DNA of 29,560 nt from Accumulibacter sp. (GTDB lineage: Bacteria; Pseudomonadota; Gammaproteobacteria; Burkholderiales; Rhodocyclaceae): positions 1 to 29,560 of the forward strand of contig DPSD01000603.1 in assembly GCA_003538495.1 (NCBI GenBank), in the 5' to 3' direction. The translations under genes were made by a program, and so were the position numbers. Numbering within the stretch: the first letter of the stretch is position 1; each line of letters begins with the position of its first letter. The notes below the pieces were generated by a model. It did not search any database. It was not told where the DNA came from and saw only the letters and a list, made by a program, of their open reading frames with translations. Positions 8,587-17,289 of the stretch are shown piece after piece.

Positions 8587-9525
8587 ATGGCGTTTGCGTT
8601 TGTTTTTCCGGGTCAGGGCTCACAGTCGGTAGGGATGATGGCCGCCTATGGCGACTCGTCGGTGCTGCGCGCGACCTTCGACGAAGCGTCGGCAGTGCTT
8701 CAGCAGGATCTTTGGCGATTGCTTGCCGATGGCCCGGCCGACGCGCTGGCCCAGACCGTAAACACCCAGCCGGTGATGCTCACCGCAGGCGTTGCCGTCT
8801 ATCGTTTGTGGCTCGACAAGGGCGGCAAGCTGCCGGCCGTTGTCGCCGGGCACAGCCTTGGTGAGTATGCGGCGCTGGTCGCCGCGGGGGTGCTCGCCTT
8901 CAAGGATGCGGTACCGCTGGTTCGCCTGCGTGCCGCCGCGATGCAGGAAGCGGTACCGGTGGGCGCCGGCGCGATGGCGGCGATCCTCGGTCTCGATGAC
9001 GAAAGTATTGCCGAGGCCTGCGCCGAAGCTGCAGGCGCTGGCGCGGTCGTCGAACCGGTCAACTTCAATGGTCCGGGACAGACGGTAATAGCCGGTAGCA
9101 AGGCCGCTGTCGAGCGCGCTTGCAATGCCTGCAAGGCGCGTGGCGCCAAGCGGGCTGTGCTGTTGCCGGTTTCGGCGCCGTTCCATTCCTCGCTGATGCG
9201 CCCGGCGGCCGACAAGCTGGCTGCGCGACTGGCAGAGTTGAGTCTTGCTGCCCCGCTATTCCCCGTCATCAACAACGCCGATGTGGCGATCGAGTCGGAC
9301 CCGGCCAGGATCAAGGACGCCTTGATCCGGCAAGCGTACTCGCCGGTGCGCTGGGTCGAGACGATGCGCAAGATGGCCACAATGGACATCGACACGGTAG
9401 CCGAATGTGGGCCGGGGAAAGTCCTGGCAGGACTAAGCAGGCGCTGTGCAGAAACCCTGACGGGCGTCGCGCTCGCTGATCTGGCGGCAGTCGACGCCGC
9501 GCTCGTAAACCTGGGGCAGCGATGA
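8587..9525 (+). CDS. fabD: Malonyl-CoA:ACP transacylase
   Basis: Transfers the malonyl group from CoA to ACP, supplying the extender unit for FabH, FabF and related enzymes. It is 312 aa, near the E. coli length. FPGQGSQSVGM is at the N-terminus, the nucleophile Ser90 is in GHSLGEYAALVAAGVL, and the catalytic His200 is in SAPFHSSLM. The ATG at 8587 is preceded by AGGGGAGGG. It lies 11 bp after fabH, and its stop overlaps the fabG start (ATGA). Confidence 0.96.
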   Translation: MAFAFVFPGQGSQSVGMMAAYGDSSVLRATFDEASAVLQQDLWRLLADGPADALAQTVNTQPVMLTAGVAVYRLWLDKGGKLPAVVAGHSLGEYAALVAAGVLAFKDAVPLVRLRAAAMQEAVPVGAGAMAAILGLDDESIAEACAEAAGAGAVVEPVNFNGPGQTVIAGSKAAVERACNACKARGAKRAVLLPVSAPFHSSLMRPAADKLAARLAELSLAAPLFPVINNADVAIESDPARIKDALIRQAYSPVRWVETMRKMATMDIDTVAECGPGKVLAGLSRRCAETLTGVALADLAAVDAALVNLGQR

Positions 9526-10268
9526 CGCTCGCCGGAGAAGTTGCATTGGTCACCGGTGCTTCTCGTGGTATCGGGCGCGCCATAGCCCTCGAACTGGGCA
9601 GGCTCGGCGCTACCGTGATCGGTACGGCGACAAGCTCAGACGGTGCCGCCAGAATCTCGGCCGACCTGGTTGATGCGGCCGGCTGCAAGGGCGAGGGCGC
9701 GGTCCTGGAAGTGCGCGATGCGACGCAGGTCGAAGTGCTGATTCGGCACATCGAGAAGACCTACGGAGCGGTGTCGGTGCTGGTCAACAACGCTGGCATC
9801 ACGCGTGACAATCTGTCGATGCGCTTGAAGGATGATGAGTGGGATGCGGTCATCGATACCAACCTGAAGGCCGTCTTCCGCCTTTGCAAGGCGGTGATGC
9901 GGGGAATGATGAAGGCTCGTCGGGGCCGAATCATCAACGTCACCTCGGTGGTCGGTCACGCTGGGAACCCGGGTCAGGTCAACTACTGCGCTGCCAAGGC
10001 AGGCGTCGCCGGAATGAGCCGGGCGCTGGCGCGGGAACTGGGTAGCCGCAACATCACCGTGAACTGCGTCGCGCCGGGGCTGATCGATACCGACATGACC
10101 AGATCTCTGGACGACCAGCAAAAGGAACTGTTGCTGGGCAGCATTCCGCTCGGTCGCCTTGGGTCGCCGCAGGATGTTGCGGCCGCGGTGTCTTTTCTGG
10201 CGTCGGCGGGAGCGGGCTATGTCACCGGAACGACGATCCACGTCAACGGCGGCATGTTCGTCGGTTGA
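9522..10268 (+). CDS. fabG: 3-oxoacyl-ACP reductase
   Basis: NADPH-dependent reduction of 3-oxoacyl-ACP in fatty acid elongation. It is a 248-aa short-chain dehydrogenase with the cofactor loop TGASRGIGRAIA (residues 11-22), NNAG (89-92), catalytic Ser142, Tyr155 and Lys159 (YCAAK), and the C-terminal end GTTIHVNGGMFVG. The ATG overlaps the fabD stop, so translation is probably coupled. Confidence 0.96.
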   Translation: MTLAGEVALVTGASRGIGRAIALELGRLGATVIGTATSSDGAARISADLVDAAGCKGEGAVLEVRDATQVEVLIRHIEKTYGAVSVLVNNAGITRDNLSMRLKDDEWDAVIDTNLKAVFRLCKAVMRGMMKARRGRIINVTSVVGHAGNPGQVNYCAAKAGVAGMSRALARELGSRNITVNCVAPGLIDTDMTRSLDDQQKELLLGSIPLGRLGSPQDVAAAVSFLASAGAGYVTGTTIHVNGGMFVG

Positions 10269-10314
10269 GTGTCGGGCCGGCACGGCAAGACGTCTTGGTG
10301 GCGCGGACGGATAA

Positions 10315-10343
10315 TTGGTAAGTTTCGGTCATTTTGCTAGAAT
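10315..10343 (+). promoter_or_regulatory. acpP promoter
   Basis: TTGGTA at 10315-10320, a 17-bp spacer and TAGAAT at 10338-10343 lie in the 119-bp fabG-acpP spacer. The expected start is near 10350, leaving a leader of about 38 nt before the acpP ATG. A separate acpP promoter inside the fab cluster is known in E. coli and fits the high demand for ACP. Confidence 0.6.
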
Positions 10344-10387
10344 GGCGCATTTATGTTGGTACATGAACTCTCGGAAGGAGCGTTTTG

Positions 10388-10624
10388 ATGGAAAATATTG
10401 AGCAACGTGTCAAGAAAATCGTCGCTGAACAACTCGGCGTCAATGAGGCTGACATCAAGAACGAATCGTCGTTCGTCGACGATCTCGGTGCTGATTCGCT
10501 GGACACCGTCGAATTGGTGATGGCCCTGGAAGAAGAGTTCGAGTGCGAAATCCCGGACGACGAGGCCGAGAAGATCACCACCGTTCAGCAGGCCATTGAC
10601 TACGTGGTCGCTCACAAGAAGTAA
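10388..10624 (+). CDS. acpP: Acyl carrier protein
   Basis: Small acidic cytoplasmic carrier of growing acyl chains, 78 aa. The phosphopantetheine attachment site is Ser37 in [13 protein letters not shown]. It is activated by AcpS, whose gene lies at 23708 in this window. Four-helix ACP features and the strongly acidic composition are obvious. GGAAGGA at about 10374-10380 supports the ATG at 10388; the TTG three bases earlier is unlikely to be used. Confidence 0.97.
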   Translation: MENIEQRVKKIVAEQLGVNEADIKNESSFVDDLGADSLDTVELVMALEEEFECEIPDDEAEKITTVQQAIDYVVAHKK

Positions 10625-10737
10625 CTTGCCGAACTGGGGTTCCGCGGTCAGGCTCGATGAGCGGCCGTGCCCAGCGGGGAGTGGTCACGACCACAGGTTT
10701 TCTCCCGCTTCCGCATTCTTTTACCTCGGAGCACAAG

Positions 10738-11976
10738 TTGGCACGTCGTAGAGTCGTTATCACTGGCCTGGGTATTCTTTCCCCGGTTGGCAATTCCGTT
10801 GCCGAAGCGTGGCGGAACATCCTTGCTGGACGTTCCGGGATTGACCGTATTACCCGTTTCGACGTATCTGCTTTTCCGGTGCGGATTGCCGGCGAGGTCA
10901 GGAATTTCGATATTGGCCAGTATCTCTCGGTCAAGGAAGCACGGCGGATGGACGTGTTCATCCATTACGGGATGGCGGCGGGGATTCAGGCGATCCGTGA
11001 TGCGGGACTGGAAACGCATCCGGCGCAGGCCGAGCGGGTCGGCGTGTCGATCGGTTCGGGGATCGGCGGTCTGCCGATGATCGAGAACACCTGCGACGAT
11101 TTTGCCGCTGGCGGCGTGCGCAAGGTGTCTCCGTTTTTCGTTCCAGGTTCGATCATCAACATGATCTCGGGCAACCTGTCGATCATGTACGGCTACAAGG
11201 GCCCCAACATTTCGCTGGTCAGCGCCTGCTCGACGGGCACCCACAGCATCGGTGACGCCGGGCGTCTGATCGAATACGGCGACGCGGATGTGATGATTGC
11301 CGGCGGGGCGGAAGGCTGCCTGTCGAAGCTTGGCCTCGGCGGCTTCTGTGCTCCGCGCGCCTTGTCGACGCGCAACGATGATCCGCAGACGGCTAGCCGT
11401 CCGTGGGATCGCGACCGTGACGGCTTCGTCCTCAGTGAAGGTGCTGGCGTCGTGGTGCTCGAGGAGTACGAGCATGCCAAGGCGCGAGGTGCCCGGATCT
11501 ACTGCGAGTTGGCGGGGTTTGGCATGAGTGCCGACGCCAATCACATGACCGCACCCTGCGAAGACGGTGATGGTGCCGCGCGGTGCATGACCAACGCCCT
11601 GCGCAACGCCGAAGTGAATGTGGACGAAGTGCAATACGTCAACGCGCATGGCACTTCGACGCCCTTGGGTGACAAGGCGGAAACGATCGCCGTCAAGCGC
11701 GCTTTCGGCGAGCACGCGAAGAAGCTGGTGGTCAATTCAACCAAGTCGATGACCGGTCACCTGCTCGGTGCCGCCGGTGGCGTCGAGGCTCTTTTCACTG
11801 CGCTGGCGATCTATCATCAGGTGTCGCCACCGACCATCAACATCTTCAATCAGGACGGGTCGTGCGATCTCGACTATTGCGCCAATGAGGCGCGCCAACT
11901 CAAGATCGATATCGCCATTTCGAACTCTTTCGGCTTTGGCGGTACGAACGCCACGGTCGTCTTGAAGCGGATCTAG
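10738..11976 (+). CDS. fabF: 3-oxoacyl-ACP synthase II
   Basis: Elongating condensing enzyme of fatty acid synthesis, 412 aa from a TTG start (E. coli FabF is 413). The catalytic triad is Cys164 (SACSTGTHSIGDA), His304 (VNAHGTSTPLGD) and His341 (TGHLLGAAGGVEA). The frame is open upstream to 10657 but FabF similarity begins ARRRVVITGLGILSPVGN. GGAG at 10728-10731, six bases before the TTG at 10738, decides the start. FabF rather than FabB is favoured by the position next to acpP. The 113-bp gap after acpP contains only weak inverted repeats. Confidence 0.96.
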   Translation: MARRRVVITGLGILSPVGNSVAEAWRNILAGRSGIDRITRFDVSAFPVRIAGEVRNFDIGQYLSVKEARRMDVFIHYGMAAGIQAIRDAGLETHPAQAERVGVSIGSGIGGLPMIENTCDDFAAGGVRKVSPFFVPGSIINMISGNLSIMYGYKGPNISLVSACSTGTHSIGDAGRLIEYGDADVMIAGGAEGCLSKLGLGGFCAPRALSTRNDDPQTASRPWDRDRDGFVLSEGAGVVVLEEYEHAKARGARIYCELAGFGMSADANHMTAPCEDGDGAARCMTNALRNAEVNVDEVQYVNAHGTSTPLGDKAETIAVKRAFGEHAKKLVVNSTKSMTGHLLGAAGGVEALFTALAIYHQVSPPTINIFNQDGSCDLDYCANEARQLKIDIAISNSFGFGGTNATVVLKRI

Positions 11977-11980
11977 GACT

Positions 11981-12023
11981 GCCGGCTCTGGCGCCTGGCG
12001 TCGTCCAGCGCCGCAGAGCCGGC
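11981..12023 (+). other. Strong stem-loop after fabF
   Basis: GCCGGCTCT at 11981-11989 pairs perfectly with AGAGCCGGC at 12015-12023. The stem continues inside with GGCGC/GCGCC and TGG/CCA around the loop CGTCGT (11999-12004), with a bulged C at 11995. It starts four bases after the fabF stop and ends seven bases before the TTG of the next gene. No U-tract follows, so it is not a standard intrinsic terminator. It may protect the 3' end of the fab transcript or limit read-through. Confidence 0.7.
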
Positions 12024-12029
12024 CAGAGC

Positions 12030-12464
12030 TTGCAGTTTCCGATCCACATCGACCTGCGTCGCTCGCGTCTGCTGTCGGCCCTGACGGTCCTGTTCCATCT
12101 CCTGGCTGCGGGCTGTATGCTGATTCTCCCCTGGCCCGCTGCGTTGCGCTACCTGCTGCTGCCGTTCGTTGCGGTTTCGGCGTGGTACGCGCTGCGGCCC
12201 TCGCGTTTTCTCGGCTTGCGTCTGCGGAAGGGCGGTGAGCTGGACGGCCTGCTGGCCGACGGCGACAGCATCCCGGTACTGGTGCACCCAGGCACTGTGG
12301 TATTCACTCAGTTGATCGTTCTGCGCGTGCGGGATCACGACAGCGGCCGGGGTGACAGTCTTGCGTTATTGCCCGACAGCATGTCGGCCGAGCACTTCCG
12401 CCTGCTTCGTCTGTGGCTGCGTTGGCGGGTAGAAGCTAGCGGTCGGGTCGAAGGCGGCGTTTGA
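12030..12464 (+). CDS. ygfX: YgfX-like small inner-membrane protein
   Basis: A 144-aa protein with two membrane segments (about residues 14-34 and 36-53, including [23 protein letters not shown]) and a cytoplasmic C-terminal domain ending [18 protein letters not shown]. The layout and the LLPDSM..E.FR.LR.WLR end resemble E. coli YgfX (CptA), reported as a toxin-like membrane protein that affects FtsZ/MreB. Whether it is toxic here is unknown. The cognate partner gene (sdhE/ygfY) is not adjacent. The TTG start at 12030 has only a weak AGAG upstream, so the start is uncertain. Its last 29 bp overlap the 3' end of nadB on the other strand. Confidence 0.65.
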   Translation: MQFPIHIDLRRSRLLSALTVLFHLLAAGCMLILPWPAALRYLLLPFVAVSAWYALRPSRFLGLRLRKGGELDGLLADGDSIPVLVHPGTVVFTQLIVLRVRDHDSGRGDSLALLPDSMSAEHFRLLRLWLRWRVEASGRVEGGV

Positions 12465-14019
12465 GGACCGTATTGCGGGCGTGTGCCAGGGTCTCCGGGT
12501 AATTGCGACTGGAGTGCAAACCCCGGCTTTCATGGCGTCGGAGCGCGCAACGGATGATCAGGTCGGCGGTGACCACCAGGTTGCGCAGTTCGATCAAGTC
12601 GTGGCTGACCCGGAAGAGCGAGTAGAAATCATCGATTTCACGCATCAGCAGGCGGATCCGGTTCTGCGCGCGCTGCAGCCGTTTGGTCGTGCGGACGATC
12701 CCGACGTAGTCCCACATGAAGCGTCTCAGTTCATACCAGTTGTGGGCGATGACGATCTCCTCGTCGGGGTCGCTGACGCGACTGGCATCCCATGGTGGCA
12801 ACTCGGGTAGCTCGCGCGCAGGCTGTTCAAGAATGTCAGTGGCCGCCGCTTCGGCAAAGACCAGGCATTCCAGTAGCGAGTTGCTGGCTAGGCGATTGGC
12901 GCCGTGCAGGCCGGTGCAGGATGCTTCGCCAGCGACGTAGAGCCCCGGAACGTTGGTTCGCGCCCGCAGGTCGGTGACCACGCCGCCGCAGGTATAGTGC
13001 GCCGCGGGAACGACCGGGATCGGTTGGCGGGTGATGTCGATGGCCAGCTCGAGGCAGCGCGCCTGAATATTCGGAAAATGCGCTGCAAGAAAGGCAGCCG
13101 GTTTGTGCGAGACGTCGAGATAGACACAGTCCAGCCCGCTTTTTTTCATTTCGAAATCGATTGCTCGGGCTACCACGTCGCGTGGCGCGAGTTCCGCGCG
13201 TCGGTCGTGCCTGGGCATGAAGCGCGTGCCATCAGGCAGGAGAAGGCGTCCGCCTTCGCCCCTGACCGCTTCGGAGATCAGGAAAGACTTCGCCTGCGGG
13301 TGGTAAAGGCAGGTCGGATGAAACTGGATGAATTCCATGTTGGCCACCCGGCAGCCGGCGCGCCAGGCCATCGCAATGCCGTCTCCGGTCGACGTATCGG
13401 GATTGGTCGTGTACAGATAGACCTTGCCGGCTCCGCCGGTCGCAATCACCGTGTGCGGTGCGCCCAGCGTCAGCACCTCGCCGCTGCCGGTGTCCAGCAC
13501 GTACGCGCCGTGGCAACGTCCGTCTGTCAGTCCGAGCTTGTGGCTGGTAATCAGGTCGACCGCGATGTGCTGTTCGAGGATGGTGATGTTCGGTTGCCGG
13601 CGAACCTTGCTGGTCAGGGTGCTCTGCACCGCCAGGCCGGTGGCGTCCGCGACGTGAATGACCCGGCGGGCGCTGTGTCCACCCTCGCGCGCCAGATGGT
13701 AGCCATCTTCGTCGCGCGTGAAGGGGACGCCTTGTTCGATCAGCCAGTCGACTGCTCGGCGACCGTTTTCGACCACAAAGCGCGTGGCCCGGGGGTCATT
13801 GAGAAAGGCGCCGGCGGTAATCGTGTCGCGGATGTGCGCTTCGATCGAGTCGCGGCTGTCGAGCACGGCGGCGATGCCGCCCTGAGCCCAACTCGAGGCG
13901 CTGTCTTCCAGTGCCCGTTTGCTGATCAGGGCAACCTTGCGTGTCTCTGCCAGCCGCAGCGCGGCCGCCTGTCCCGCCAGACCACTGCCGATGATGAGAA
14001 CGTCGAAGCGAAGCGACAC
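12436..14019 (-). CDS. nadB: L-aspartate oxidase
   Basis: FAD enzyme that oxidises L-aspartate to iminoaspartate, the first step of de novo NAD synthesis (with NadA). About 527 aa. The N-terminal FAD-binding motif is [20 protein letters not shown]. Also seen are [11 protein letters not shown], the segment [23 protein letters not shown], and the flavin-contacting [16 protein letters not shown]. These match NadB rather than succinate dehydrogenase. The start is uncertain: I prefer the GTG at 14019, giving a usual short N-terminus before FDVLIIG; a TTG at 14049 adds ten residues. It is divergent from rpoE, as in E. coli. nadA and nadC are not here. Confidence 0.93.
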   Translation of the reverse strand: MSLRFDVLIIGSGLAGQAAALRLAETRKVALISKRALEDSASSWAQGGIAAVLDSRDSIEAHIRDTITAGAFLNDPRATRFVVENGRRAVDWLIEQGVPFTRDEDGYHLAREGGHSARRVIHVADATGLAVQSTLTSKVRRQPNITILEQHIAVDLITSHKLGLTDGRCHGAYVLDTGSGEVLTLGAPHTVIATGGAGKVYLYTTNPDTSTGDGIAMAWRAGCRVANMEFIQFHPTCLYHPQAKSFLISEAVRGEGGRLLLPDGTRFMPRHDRRAELAPRDVVARAIDFEMKKSGLDCVYLDVSHKPAAFLAAHFPNIQARCLELAIDITRQPIPVVPAAHYTCGGVVTDLRARTNVPGLYVAGEASCTGLHGANRLASNSLLECLVFAEAAATDILEQPARELPELPPWDASRVSDPDEEIVIAHNWYELRRFMWDYVGIVRTTKRLQRAQNRIRLLMREIDDFYSLFRVSHDLIELRNLVVTADLIIRCALRRHESRGLHSSRNYPETLAHARNTVLKRRLRPDR

Positions 14020-14217
14020 GCTGGAGGCCCTGCCAGGAAAGGGCTGCAACTATAGCACGCGCATCGCCGCGCACTGGCGCCCCCCGCGTGGCGCTGAACC
14101 AATGCTCGGTGGAACGAGTCAGAGCAGGAGCTCACGCACTGTTACGATGACAATTGAACGCTTGCGCTATACTTCCGCGCAAAACACCATACGTCATCGA
14201 CAGGATAAGCAAATAGC

Positions 14218-14817
14218 ATGAGCGAACGCGAAATTGACCAGTTGCTGGTCGAACGCGCACAGGCCGGCGACAAGCACGCTTTCGAGATTCTGGTCGGGAA
14301 ATACCAGCGCAAGCTCGCGCGATTGTTGTCGCGCTTCGTGCGCGACCAGGCGGAGGTCGAGGATGTCGCGCAAGAGGCGTTCATCAAGGCTTATCGGGCG
14401 CTGCCTTCGTTTCGTGGGGACAGTGCCTTCTATACCTGGCTTTATCGAATTGGCATCAACACCGCCAAGAACTATCTGGTTGCGCAAGGGCGTCGGGCGC
14501 CGACCTCGACCGAGTTTGACGCCCACGACGCCGAGAGCTTCGAAGACGCCGGGCAATTGCGCGATATCAATACGCCGGAGAGCCTTCTGCAGTCGAAGCA
14601 GATCGGTGAGACGATCAATGCGGCGATGGAGGCCTTGCCGGAAGAATTGCGCAGCGCAATCGTCCTGCGCGAGATCGAAGGCTTGAGTTACGAGGAAATT
14701 GCCGAGGCGATGAGTTGTCCGATCGGTACGGTGCGTTCGCGCATCTTCCGTGCGCGTGAGGCGGTGGCGGAGAAGTTGCGGCCGCTGCTCGATACTGCTC
14801 CTGATCGCAGATGGTAA
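14218..14817 (+). CDS. rpoE: ECF sigma factor RpoE (AlgU)
   Basis: Envelope-stress sigma factor that directs RNA polymerase to stress promoters when released from RseA. It is 199 aa. Sigma-2 lies at about residues 9-90 (EDVAQEAFIKAYRALPSFRG, FYTWLYRIGINTAKNYL). Sigma-4 lies at about residues 135-190, with LPEELRSAIVLREIEGLSYE and a helix-turn-helix EIAEAMSCPIGTVRSRIFRA. The order rpoE-rseA-rseC-degP fixes its identity. The ATG at 14218 has CAGGATAAG upstream. The spacer to nadB contains TATACT at 14168-14173 without a matching -35, and I could not define an autoregulated RpoE-type promoter with confidence. Confidence 0.95.
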   Translation: MSEREIDQLLVERAQAGDKHAFEILVGKYQRKLARLLSRFVRDQAEVEDVAQEAFIKAYRALPSFRGDSAFYTWLYRIGINTAKNYLVAQGRRAPTSTEFDAHDAESFEDAGQLRDINTPESLLQSKQIGETINAAMEALPEELRSAIVLREIEGLSYEEIAEAMSCPIGTVRSRIFRAREAVAEKLRPLLDTAPDRRW

Positions 14818-14820
14818 GCC

Positions 14821-15300
14821 ATGACCGAACAGATGTCGGCATTACTGGATGGCGAACTGGCCGGCCTTGACCAAGCGGGCCTCAGGGCGGCCTTGAAGTG
14901 CCTCTGCGAGGACCGCAACTTGCGTTGTGACTGGGCGCTTGCGCATCTGAGCGGCGATCACCTGCGCGGTCAGGGTGCGCTGAAGGTCGATTTTGCGCGA
15001 CGACTGAGTCGACGCCTCGCGGCCGAGCCGGCGGTGGTGGTGCCAGGATCCCTGGCGTCGCGTCAGGCGCCGCTCTGGCTGGCCTTGTCGGTCGCCGCGT
15101 CGGTGCTTGGCGTTGCCGTAGTGTGCTGGGCGGTGTTGGCGATCAATTCGCCGCAGGCCTTTGAAGTGGCGATCGCACCCGCGTCGCTGCCCACTGCTAC
15201 GGTACCGGTCGTCGCGGCCACCAACGGCAGGGTCGGCGAGGCGCAGCCTCGCCGGCAGAACTGGCGGCCGAGCCTGGTGAATTCCATCCGGCAACCGTAG
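14821..15300 (+). CDS. rseA: Anti-sigma-E factor RseA (MucA)
   Basis: Inner-membrane protein that sequesters RpoE; regulated proteolysis (DegS, RseP, ClpXP in E. coli) releases the sigma factor. It is 159 aa. The N-terminal sigma-binding domain starts EQMSALLDGEL (family signature) and runs to about residue 65. One membrane helix spans about residues 85-108 (LWLALSVAASVLGVAVVCWAVLAI). A short periplasmic tail of about 50 residues follows. It starts three bases after the rpoE stop. The rseB gene normally next to it is absent, and the tail is short, so control by RseB may differ here. Confidence 0.87.
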   Translation: MTEQMSALLDGELAGLDQAGLRAALKCLCEDRNLRCDWALAHLSGDHLRGQGALKVDFARRLSRRLAAEPAVVVPGSLASRQAPLWLALSVAASVLGVAVVCWAVLAINSPQAFEVAIAPASLPTATVPVVAATNGRVGEAQPRRQNWRPSLVNSIRQP

Positions 15301-15337
15301 CTGCGCCTTGCCCAAGCTGAGGCACTGAGGTGACTGG

Positions 15338-15757
15338 ATGATGAGCGGTGCGTGGGGGACTGTTGCGGCGCTGGATGGCGAGTATGCCTTGATCCGCATG
15401 GATGATAGTGGCTGTGGTCGGTGTCGGGAGCCGGGTGGCTGCGGCGGCAGCAGTGCCGCCAGCTTTTTGTGCCGGGCGCCGCGCACTTTCAGGGTGCCGA
15501 ACCCCGAGCAGCGGGTCATCGGTGAGCGCGTTCGGGTGCGCGTTGCCGAGGGCGCGATTGGGCACGGGGCGCTGCATGCCTATGCGTTGCCCTTGCTGGC
15601 GCTGCTGATCGGTGCGCTGGCCGGTTCCACCTTGGCCGACGAAGCCGGCGCGATCGCCGGCGCGGTCGCCGGCTTGCTGGTCGGCTGGGCGGGTTTGCGG
15701 CGTGCGCAGCGGCGCAACTCCGACGACCCGCGTTTTCAGCCATCGATCAAGTCTTGA
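15338..15757 (+). CDS. rseC: RseC/MucC family protein
   Basis: A 139-aa inner-membrane protein of the RseC family, linked to RpoE control and to redox systems such as SoxR reduction in other bacteria. It has four cysteines in the cytoplasmic N-terminal part (C26, C29, C35, C45: SGCGRCREPGGCGG), as in the family. Two membrane segments follow (about residues 82-100 and 104-122). GAGGTG upstream supports the ATG at 15338. It lies 37 bp after rseA, with no room for rseB. The degP gene follows after 89 bp. Confidence 0.85.
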   Translation: MMSGAWGTVAALDGEYALIRMDDSGCGRCREPGGCGGSSAASFLCRAPRTFRVPNPEQRVIGERVRVRVAEGAIGHGALHAYALPLLALLIGALAGSTLADEAGAIAGAVAGLLVGWAGLRRAQRRNSDDPRFQPSIKS

Positions 15758-15846
15758 CTTTCGCCCGGTTGTCGTCAAATTCGTGATTCTGGTCGTGGTC
15801 TGAAGTTCACTGCCACGCGCTGACACTCAGGAGGGTATGTAGTGCC

Positions 15847-17289
15847 ATGAGACAATTGTTTGCGGCTTTCTTCTTGACCGTTTTTTCGCTTCTGGCACAT
15901 GCCCAGAATCGGGGGCTGCCAGATTTCACCGAGTTGGTGGAGAAGCACGGGGCGGCGGTGGTGAATGTCAGCACCATGCAGACTGCGCGTGGCGGTGGGC
16001 GCGGTGCGCAGCCCTTCCCGTTCGACGAGAACGACCCGATGTACGAGTTCTTCCGTCGTTTCATACCCCGCCAGCCAGGGGTGCCGGGATTGCCCGGAGC
16101 GCCGCGCGAATTCGAGAACCGGTCGCTGGGCTCCGGATTCATCGTCAGTTCCGACGGATATATCCTGACCAATGCGCATGTCGTCGATTCGGCGGACGAG
16201 GTCGTCGTTCGTCTGACCGACAAGCGCGAATTGAAAGCGCGGGTCATTGGCGCCGACAAGCGCACCGACGTGGCCCTGATCAAGATCGAGGCGACCGGCC
16301 TGCCGACCGTTCGTCTGGGTGACCCGAGCGTTCTCAAGGTGGGCGAGTGGGTGGTGGCGATTGGCTCGCCGTTCGGCTTCGACAACAGCGTGACGGCGGG
16401 CATCGTCAGCGCCAAGGGGCGGTCACTGCCGCAGGAGAGCTACGTGCCCTTCATCCAGACCGATGTGGCGGTCAATCCCGGCAATTCAGGGGGGCCGCTG
16501 TTCAACCTGAGGGGTGAAGTGGTTGGCATCAACTCGCAGATCTATAGCCGTTCGGGTGGTTTCATGGGCATCTCCTTCGCCATTCCGATCGACGTGGCGA
16601 TGGAGGTTCAGGCGCAGCTGCGTGCGACCGGCAAGGTGAGTCGGGGGCGAATCGGTGTCGTTATCCAGGAAGTGACCAAGGATCTGGCCGAGTCTTTTGG
16701 CTTGAACCAGGCCACCGGGGCAGCGGTCAACGCGGTCGAGAAGGGCGGACCGGCGGAAAAGGCGGGTATTGAGCCGGGCGACGTGATCCTCAAGTTCGAT
16801 GGCAAGACCGTCACCAATTCCAGCGATCTGCCACGGATTGTCGGCGCCACCAGGCCGGGCAGCAAAGTGACCATGCAGTTGTGGCGCAAGGGCCATAGCC
16901 GCGAGGTGACGGTGGTCGTCGGCGAAATCCCCGACGAAAAGCTCGCCGCTCGCGCTACCCGGAACGCGAAGCCGGTCGAGCGCGCCGCCAATCGGCTCGG
17001 TCTGGTGGTCTCGGAGCTGACTGCCGACCAGAGGCGCGAGCTCAACGTCAGCGGTGGTCTGGTCATTGACGACATCCGCAACAATGCGGCGCGGGCCGAC
17101 CTGCGGCCTGGCGATCTCATCCTGGCGATCATTGCGCGCGGTGAGAGCACCGAGATCAAGAGCGTCGAACAGTTCAACAAACTGCTGGCTCCCCTGGACA
17201 AGTCAGCGAGTGTCACGCTGCTGGTGCGCCGGGGCGATCAGCAAACCTTCGTCACCATCAAGGGTCTGCCCGACAGACGCGCGGAGTGA
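15847..17289 (+). CDS. degP: Periplasmic serine protease DegP/MucD (Do family)
   Basis: HtrA-family protease and chaperone that removes misfolded envelope proteins, 480 aa. The signal peptide is residues 1-19 (cleavage near AHA-QN). The trypsin-like domain has His111 (LTNAHVV), Asp141 (RTDVALIKI) and Ser214 (NPGNSGGPLF). A flexible LA-loop rich in Gly/Pro lies at about 48-87 (ARGGGRGAQPFPF, PGVPGLPGAP). Two PDZ domains follow: PDZ1 at about 270-365 (IGVVIQEV, GIEPGDVILKFDG) and PDZ2 at about 385-475 (GLVVSEL, LRPGDLILAI). AGGAGGGTA precedes the ATG. Its position in the rpoE operon corresponds to mucD of Pseudomonas. Confidence 0.95.
   Translation: MRQLFAAFFLTVFSLLAHAQNRGLPDFTELVEKHGAAVVNVSTMQTARGGGRGAQPFPFDENDPMYEFFRRFIPRQPGVPGLPGAPREFENRSLGSGFIVSSDGYILTNAHVVDSADEVVVRLTDKRELKARVIGADKRTDVALIKIEATGLPTVRLGDPSVLKVGEWVVAIGSPFGFDNSVTAGIVSAKGRSLPQESYVPFIQTDVAVNPGNSGGPLFNLRGEVVGINSQIYSRSGGFMGISFAIPIDVAMEVQAQLRATGKVSRGRIGVVIQEVTKDLAESFGLNQATGAAVNAVEKGGPAEKAGIEPGDVILKFDGKTVTNSSDLPRIVGATRPGSKVTMQLWRKGHSREVTVVVGEIPDEKLAARATRNAKPVERAANRLGLVVSELTADQRRELNVSGGLVIDDIRNNAARADLRPGDLILAIIARGESTEIKSVEQFNKLLAPLDKSASVTLLVRRGDQQTFVTIKGLPDRRAE

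Noticed and set aside
10677..10706. Possible attenuator between acpP and fabF (GGGAG...CTCCC around TGGT-CACG-ACCA, with TTTT)
   Set aside because: The inner stem is only four pairs, the outer arms are separated by an asymmetric loop, and the T-run is short and inside the structure.
12904..14055. Long plus-strand frame opposite nadB (383 codons)
   Set aside because: It is the antisense shadow of nadB; composition is Arg/Gly/Ala-rich with no domain, while nadB is clearly real.
14154..14173. TTGAAC and TATACT before rpoE as one promoter
   Set aside because: The spacer is only 8 bp, so the two hexamers cannot form one sigma-70 promoter.
15802..15823. RpoE-type promoter before degP (GAAGTT ... 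CTGA)
   Set aside because: The spacer is 12 bp rather than about 15-16, and both elements deviate from the known consensus.
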